From Verrucomicrobiia bacterium (lineage in GTDB: Bacteria > Verrucomicrobiota > Verrucomicrobiia > Limisphaerales > JADLHS01), in assembly GCA_026125285.1 (NCBI GenBank), contig JAHCLO010000001.1, positions 62,001-126,000 on the forward strand: a stretch of DNA of 64,000 nt, given 5' to 3'. Below, in pieces: positions 59,814 to 64,000 of this stretch. The first letter of the stretch is position 1; each line of letters begins with the position of its first letter. The position numbers were made by a program, and so were the translations under genes. The notes beneath the pieces are model-generated. The model ran no database searches and was not told the origin of the DNA. It saw nothing but the letters and a program-made list of their open reading frames with translations.

Positions 59814-60746
59814 CTAATTGCGCCCAGCCGCCTCGGACTGGATTTCGTCAATCTGCTTTTGCAGGGAATCCGGACTGGGCGAATGGGCCTTTGCCATCAT
59901 CAGCCATTGGATGGCTTTCTCTGGATTGCCAGATTCGTGCTCCAGCTTGCCGAGTCGGACGGTGATGCCCAGGAAGCTTTGTCGGTCTGGTTCCTCTTTG
60001 TCACCTTCATTCTGCTGCCAGAGGCGATAGGCGTGTTGGAGAAGATTCCGGGCGCGCGGAAGGTCTTTGTACGATTCATAATACAGGCGACCCAACTCGA
60101 AGTAGAGTTCGTGGGACTGTGGATTGGCCTTCAGCCCCTCGCGCAAGAAACGTTCAGCTTGATCGGCACGCTTTTGATCCACGCGCAACCAGTAGGCCCC
60201 CACCGCATAAGTCTCCACCCGTTGCGGGTCCAATTCCGCCGCCAGTTTCAGCCAAGGCAGAATCTCCCGCGCCTTGCCACCTTCGAGATGGGTGTGTTCC
60301 GAGACAATGAAGTGTCTGCCAAAGCGTTCGATCCAGTCCATTGGCCTGCCCATGAAAGAGGTGTCGCAGTTGTGGCACTCCGGACAACTTTCCTCGCCGT
60401 GGTCGTGAGTATGACCATGGTCGTGAGCATGTTCGTCAGCTTCTTCATGATCGTGCTTGCACTCTGCCGTGTGAACGTGCGGCTTGGCCTCTTGCGCTAC
60501 CGCGCTTTCCCGTCGTTCCGCCGCGGCTGCCTGGTCGAAGATGGACGGATAAAAACCACTGTGGAGGTACACGTCGGCCTTGACGGCGAGATGATTGGCA
60601 AACATTCGCCGCCCTTCGCCCAGCATGACCTCCAGCGCGCCGCCCGAATACCGCTCGTCCTCGCGCGTGACGCGTGGGTTCACCCAGGCGCTCAAGCTGA
60701 ACGCCAGCACCAGCATTAATACGAGGAGTAAGGCAGTGCGTTTCAT
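59814..60746 (-). CDS. TPR protein with His/Cys-rich metal-binding-like segment
   Basis: A 310-residue protein with an N-terminal hydrophobic signal or anchor ('TALLLVLMLVLAFSLSAWVN'). Residues about 88-130 are exceptionally rich in His, Asp, Glu and Cys ('HVHTAECKHDHEEADEHAHD', 'HGHTHDHGEESCPECHNC'), a likely site for Zn, Ni or Cu. Tetratricopeptide repeats follow ('ILPWLKLAAELDPQRVETYA', 'AERFLREGLKANPQSHELYF', 'ARNLLQHAYRLWQQNEGD', 'AIQWLMMAKAHSPSPDSL'). It is encoded 139 bp downstream of an ABC-2 permease gene on the same strand, so it probably works with that exporter on the extracytoplasmic face. hisB starts 53 bp further downstream. Function unknown. Confidence 0.85.
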   Translation of the reverse strand: MKRTALLLVLMLVLAFSLSAWVNPRVTREDERYSGGALEVMLGEGRRMFANHLAVKADVYLHSGFYPSIFDQAAAAERRESAVAQEAKPHVHTAECKHDHEEADEHAHDHGHTHDHGEESCPECHNCDTSFMGRPMDWIERFGRHFIVSEHTHLEGGKAREILPWLKLAAELDPQRVETYAVGAYWLRVDQKRADQAERFLREGLKANPQSHELYFELGRLYYESYKDLPRARNLLQHAYRLWQQNEGDKEEPDRQSFLGITVRLGKLEHESGNPEKAIQWLMMAKAHSPSPDSLQKQIDEIQSEAAGRN

Positions 60747-60885
60747 GATGCATGCCGGATTAAATGGTTGAACCCTATTGCCAAGTATCCCGGCGGGATG
60801 GCTTCAGAGCGCCCCACAACGGTTTCAGCGTTAAACCTCGACGGCCTTTGGCAATTTACTCCAAAACCTCTTTGGCAGATGCTGT

Positions 60886-61671
60886 TCATCCTACCGAAAG
60901 ACTTTTGCGCCGGAACACCAACCACGCCGCAATCAGGAACGCAAACATGTAGGCGATCCAATACCCCGTCGCTCCGGCCATCACTCCCCAACTGATCAAC
61001 GGTTGCTCGAAGAGCAGAAGATCGCGGTAGTTGAACGCCCATTCCAGATGGGGAATACAGAAGTAGAGCAACGTCAGCAGCGTCTGCGCCGGTTCAGTCA
61101 AACGAAGCGCGACTTTGTGCAGATGTTGTCCCACCATCAATATGCCGCCTACCACGATGAACGATATGGTGACGTTTACGGAGGGCGCGCTGAACAGGAC
61201 CGATCCCAGCATGGCCATCGCCACCACCACGCCCAGCATCATCCAATGGAGCCACGCCGCCTGAAAGTATTGCGCCACGGGCCAGGAATGATCCCGTGCG
61301 GCCGTGACAGCGCCGAGGAACAGGTAAAATGTAATCACCGCCACGCCCACCGCCAGCCAGCTACCCAGGAACTTGCCCACCACCACCTGCCAGCGCGTCA
61401 CCGGTTTTGCCAACAACGGGAAGATCGTCCGGCTTTCGCGTTCCGCAGGAATCTGCCGGGCCGCCGTCGTCAACGCGATTACCAGCGTGGCCAGCCAGAT
61501 CAACGCCAGACACAATTCCTTCAGATAACCACTGATCCGTTTGTCTTCAAAAAACGTCGTGCTGCCCGCCAGCAACGTCAGCAATGCTGTCAGCACAAAA
61601 AGGACGTAAAAATCCTTCCGGCGATACAGGTCTTTAATGACCACTCCCGCGAGGGCGAAAATCGTGTTCAT
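60886..61671 (-). CDS. ABC-2 type transporter permease
   Basis: A 261-residue integral membrane protein with six hydrophobic segments, among them 'FYVLFVLTALLTLLAGSTTF', 'LCLALIWLATLVIALTTAA', 'FLGSWLAVGVAVITFYLFLG', 'MMLGVVVAMAMLGSVLFSA' and 'ISWGVMAGATGYWIAYMFAF'. The motif 'ERESRTIFPLLAKPVTRWQVVVGKFLGS' (shortened) is the ABC-2/NosY-type coupling region. Its start overlaps the stop of the ATPase gene by 4 bp, so the two are translationally coupled. It is probably an exporter; the substrate is unknown, with a metal-linked or lipid substrate possible given the His-rich neighbour. Confidence 0.92.
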   Translation of the reverse strand: MNTIFALAGVVIKDLYRRKDFYVLFVLTALLTLLAGSTTFFEDKRISGYLKELCLALIWLATLVIALTTAARQIPAERESRTIFPLLAKPVTRWQVVVGKFLGSWLAVGVAVITFYLFLGAVTAARDHSWPVAQYFQAAWLHWMMLGVVVAMAMLGSVLFSAPSVNVTISFIVVGGILMVGQHLHKVALRLTEPAQTLLTLLYFCIPHLEWAFNYRDLLLFEQPLISWGVMAGATGYWIAYMFAFLIAAWLVFRRKSLSVG

Positions 61672-62423
61672 GGCAATGCGTTGATTTCGTACCCCACAAT
61701 CTTCAGGAAGATCTTTTCGAGATCGCAGTTGTGTTGCTGAACCAGATCGCTGACCCGCCCCTGGACCCTGAGTTCCCCCTGGCGCACAATAGCCACGCGA
61801 TCACACACCGTTTCCACCTCGCCCAGTTCGTGTGACGAGAAGAACACGGTCTTGCCCTCGGCCTTCAGGCGCTGAATAATCTGCCGCACTTTCATGCGGC
61901 CCAGCGGATCCAACCCGCTGGTGGGTTCATCCAGAATCAACAGTTCAGGATTGTTGATCAGCGCCTGGGCCAACCCCACGCGTTGCTGCATGCCTTTGGA
62001 ATAGGTTTTGATCTGGCGTTTGCCCGCGTGTTCGAGTTCCACCAGCTTGAGCAGCTCCGCAATGCGCTTGTCCGCCTCTGCTCCGTTCAGCCCAAAAATG
62101 CGCGCATAGAACCGCAACAATTCCTCGGCCGTCAGGAACTTGTAATAGTAGGTGTTCTCCGGCAGATACCCGATCCGCTGCCGGGCAATGGGCTGGCGCA
62201 CGTCAATACCAAACAAACTCGCCGTCCCGCTGCTCGGCGGGACGAACCCCAGCAACACGTTCATCGTGGTGGTCTTGCCGGCACCGTTCGGACCCAAAAA
62301 GCCAAACACCTCGCCCGCGTTGACTTGCAGGTCGAGGCCGGCGAGCGCCACCTTTGGGCCGTTCCGCGATTCCCGGTTCGGGTATTCCACCCGCAGCCGC
62401 TCGGTTTTGACGATCACGCTCAT
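61668..62423 (-). CDS. ABC transporter ATP-binding protein (ABC-2 exporter)
   Basis: A 251-residue ATPase: Walker A 'GPNGAGKTTTMNVLLG' near residue 46, Q-loop region 'IGYLPENTYYYKFLTAEELL', signature 'YSKGMQQRVGLAQAL' near 145, Walker B 'LLILDEPTSGLDPLGR' near 165 and the switch His in 'FFSSHELGEVE'. The 'YLPE..YYY..LTA.E.L' segment is typical of NosF/gliding-type ABC-2 systems. It overlaps the permease gene by 4 bp and is the first gene of the minus-strand run 62423-57458. The upstream region 62424-62646 shows no gene I can support. Confidence 0.95.
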   Translation of the reverse strand: MSVIVKTERLRVEYPNRESRNGPKVALAGLDLQVNAGEVFGFLGPNGAGKTTTMNVLLGFVPPSSGTASLFGIDVRQPIARQRIGYLPENTYYYKFLTAEELLRFYARIFGLNGAEADKRIAELLKLVELEHAGKRQIKTYSKGMQQRVGLAQALINNPELLILDEPTSGLDPLGRMKVRQIIQRLKAEGKTVFFSSHELGEVETVCDRVAIVRQGELRVQGRVSDLVQQHNCDLEKIFLKIVGYEINALP

Positions 62424-62646
62424 GGTTCGCTGAACTAGTTGTTCACACTCACCTTACGCCTATAGCAAATCGCTCGCCAAGGTCAACTCCCCCAATCTAG
62501 CTATTGGAAACCATGCTCAACCAAATTAGCGCGACTCTTGGACAGCAGTTCAATTCGAAGCACGACGAGGTCTCCACGCCAACCACCGCAGGCCGGTTTT
62601 CGTCGGATGAAACCCAGGAATCAACAATGACGACTCTAAAGGCAGA

Positions 62647-62672
62647 CAAGGGCATGAACACTCGTGCCCTTG
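62647..62672. terminator. Hairpin downstream of the TIM-barrel gene
   Basis: CAAGGGCA (62647-62654) pairs with TGCCCTTG (62665-62672), 33 bp past the minus-strand stop at 62705. Only a weak T-tract follows on the minus strand. Confidence 0.5.
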
Positions 62673-62704
62673 CTTGGACTCGGCTTATCCGGCTGCAGGC
62701 GTTA

Positions 62705-63736
62705 TTAAGCCCCCATGCCTTCCTCGAATGACCCCGCTGCCAACGGGAAGCACAAATGATCTCGCACGTAGGCCATACCGTTGGCGCTCGTCGCGTCAAG
62801 ATCGCGATAGGCACTTTCGGCTTCCACAATCAACGGCGCGGTCTTGCAGTCCATCACCTGGCAATAGCGTTGCGGATAGCCCACGTTGATCAGCATCTCC
62901 ACATAGCGCAGCATGTTCAGGTCGCCGGATGGGATGTCCACGAACTGCATCGCGCGATCCGGCCAGTTTGGCGCCATGGCGCGGAGCGGGAACCCGGGGC
63001 GAATGACGAAGTTCTTGACGTGGCAGGCGTAGATGCGCGGGCCGACTTTGCGGAAGCGCGTTTCCCAACTCTCGCCTTCCCAACAGTGCGAGGGGTCGGC
63101 GTTCACGGCGAGACATTTGTCGCCGGCACAGATTTGCACGAGCATGTTAAAGTCATCCGCGCACATGGCCGCCGTGCCTGGATGAATTTCATGAGCCAGA
63201 TACAAGCCGAGTTTGCGGGCGTGGGTGCGGAGTTTGCCGGTCTTCTTCACAAAACGATCCTGTCCCTCTTTCAGCAGGTCGTAATCCCCGCCCTTCCAGA
63301 AGCCCCACGGATATCCGGTCGCCATTTCCCAGCCAAACGCCACGCCCCAAAACATGGGCACAATCTTCACGCCAAGCTCGGCGCACAAATCGAGCAACCG
63401 CAGCAGGTAATCCTCCGTCCACTTCTCGATGTCGGCGGGCGACTTGCGCGCCACTTCTGGCGGCAGGAACGGACGAATGGTCGGGCTGCCCGTCCAAGCC
63501 GTCGTATGAACCCAAAACGGACAGTGCGCGGAGACTCCATCCAAGGTCATCTTGGCCTTGGCAAACGTGGCTTTGATCTCCTTGGCGGATTTGAAGCCCG
63601 CGCCGTCTTGCAGCATGTAATTGGATGGTTGCGCGCCGGACGCGCCGGATTTCTTCGCGTAGTCGAGGAATTGAGCGAGGTTCTTGGCGCCGTGTTGCGC
63701 GCCTTCGATGCTGGGGTGGAAACAGTTTTGCGCCAT
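62705..63736 (-). CDS. Xylose-isomerase-like TIM-barrel sugar isomerase/epimerase
   Basis: A 343-residue protein of the AP-endonuclease-2/xylose-isomerase-like superfamily. Landmarks are 'LAQFLDYAKKSGASGAQPSN', 'DGVSAHCPFWVHTTAWTG', 'LDLCAELGVKIVPMFWGVAF', 'LGLYLAHEIHPGTAAMC' (metal-binding Glu and His), 'LAVNADPSHCWEGESWETRF' (Asp and His) and 'ACHVKNFVI' with a late 'VEAES'. These fit a divalent-metal isomerase for a sugar or cyclitol, of the kind often paired with Gfo/Idh/MocA dehydrogenases. The only such dehydrogenase here (26181-27002) is broken and distant. There is no signal peptide, so it is cytoplasmic. The frame continues 50 codons upstream without a credible N-terminus. Substrate unknown. 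Confidence 0.9.
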   Translation of the reverse strand: MAQNCFHPSIEGAQHGAKNLAQFLDYAKKSGASGAQPSNYMLQDGAGFKSAKEIKATFAKAKMTLDGVSAHCPFWVHTTAWTGSPTIRPFLPPEVARKSPADIEKWTEDYLLRLLDLCAELGVKIVPMFWGVAFGWEMATGYPWGFWKGGDYDLLKEGQDRFVKKTGKLRTHARKLGLYLAHEIHPGTAAMCADDFNMLVQICAGDKCLAVNADPSHCWEGESWETRFRKVGPRIYACHVKNFVIRPGFPLRAMAPNWPDRAMQFVDIPSGDLNMLRYVEMLINVGYPQRYCQVMDCKTAPLIVEAESAYRDLDATSANGMAYVRDHLCFPLAAGSFEEGMGA

Positions 63737-63899
63737 AACAAGTAAAAGTTGATTGTTCTTCCGACGCCATGAGAAATACCGATAGCCACCGCGAAATTCA
63801 ACAGTAAAGCATGGTCGAATCACAATCGGACCTGCCCCCGGGCGGGGATTCGGCTGAGGCAAACCCGGCGAACGGCGGACATGCACCCCCGGCCCGGCT

Positions 63900-64000
63900 T
63901 CAGTCGCTCAGTTTCCAGCGAACACTCCGAGCAAGAAACTCCTTGATCTCGCGATGCCGCGGGTGGGTTGGCACTGGTTGGTGCGCGGGTTCTGATACGA
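63900..64000 (-). CDS. Possible 3' end of a gene running off the window
   Basis: A minus-strand frame open from the window edge ends at a stop (63900-63902) with the plausible C-terminus 'HPRHREIKEFLARSVRWKLSD'. Only about 32 residues are visible, too few to assign a family. Of the three minus frames, this one has the most protein-like composition. Confidence 0.3.
   Translation of the reverse strand, partial: VSEPAHQPVPTHPRHREIKEFLARSVRWKLSD

Noticed and set aside
62504-62731. 75-codon plus-strand frame upstream of the ABC operon
   Set aside because: No recognisable features; it overlaps a hairpin and the end of the TIM-barrel gene.
1-64000. tRNA or rRNA genes
   Set aside because: I scanned for TpsiC-like GTTCGAATC arms and conserved rRNA stretches and saw none; a covariance search would be decisive.

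Overview
The window looks like a chromosome segment from a GC-rich member of the Verrucomicrobiota, probably a Pedosphaera/Limisphaera-type lineage. This is inferred from gene content, since no rRNA gene is present. The clues are three stand-alone type II-secretion-like pseudopilins with the H-x9-DG style C-terminus, DUF1080, DUF1552, DUF1343 and DUF3500 proteins, PQQ-type propellers, an autotransporter-strand/PEP-CTERM protein, Reg_prop/Y_Y_Y histidine kinases, and secreted proteins ending in a 'LQSA..VNGP' module.

Layout. 1-1.8 kb: the end of an unknown protein overlapping an ECF sigma factor. 1.8-7.1 kb: minus-strand zinc-ribbon protein, pseudopilin, secreted two-domain protein and DUF1080 protein. 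7.2-12.8 kb: cardiolipin synthase, a NatA ATPase with a NatB permease fused to a CPBP protease, and class I fructose-bisphosphate aldolase (fbaB). 13-21.5 kb: palindromic repeats, a pseudopilin, a NamZ-like muramidase, DUF3500, DUF1552 and SGNH/TPR proteins. 21.9-25.4 kb: a 1163-residue secreted multidomain protein. 25.4-27 kb: a dense repeat block abutting a frameshifted Gfo/Idh/MocA oxidoreductase. 27-36 kb: beta-lactamase-like enzyme, PQQ propeller, NlpC/P60 lipoprotein, pseudopilin, a membrane-anchored TraB-like protein and a secreted adhesin-like protein. 36-41.6 kb: a hybrid-propeller histidine kinase/response regulator pair and another propeller protein. 41.9-49.9 kb: the rod-shape operon mreB-mreC-mreD-mrdA-rodA followed 3 bp later by RNase E/G. 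50-54.4 kb: a second, paralogous kinase/regulator pair. 54.4-57.1 kb: repeats and a PEP-CTERM protein. 57.4-62.4 kb: seven tightly spaced minus-strand genes (ABC ATPase, ABC permease, His-rich TPR protein, hisB, ECF sigma, anti-sigma-like, small secreted protein). 62.7-64 kb: a xylose-isomerase-like TIM barrel and the possible 3' end of another gene.

The strongest unexplained signal is in the intergenic DNA. Several palindrome families are arranged as head-to-head pairs beginning GTAG and ending CTAC. This is the format of REP/BIME elements mobilised by RAYT (TnpA-REP) Y1 transposases, but no RAYT gene lies in the window. Different families share a leader next to GTAG, and in one cluster hairpins with the same loop core have different but self-complementary stems. 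One element sits inside the rod operon between mreD and mrdA, and another cluster fills the gap between a histidine kinase and its response regulator.

No tRNA, rRNA, CRISPR array, insertion-sequence transposase or prophage was recognised. Start codons were often chosen from signal peptides or overlaps because Shine-Dalgarno sequences are weak or absent at many genes.
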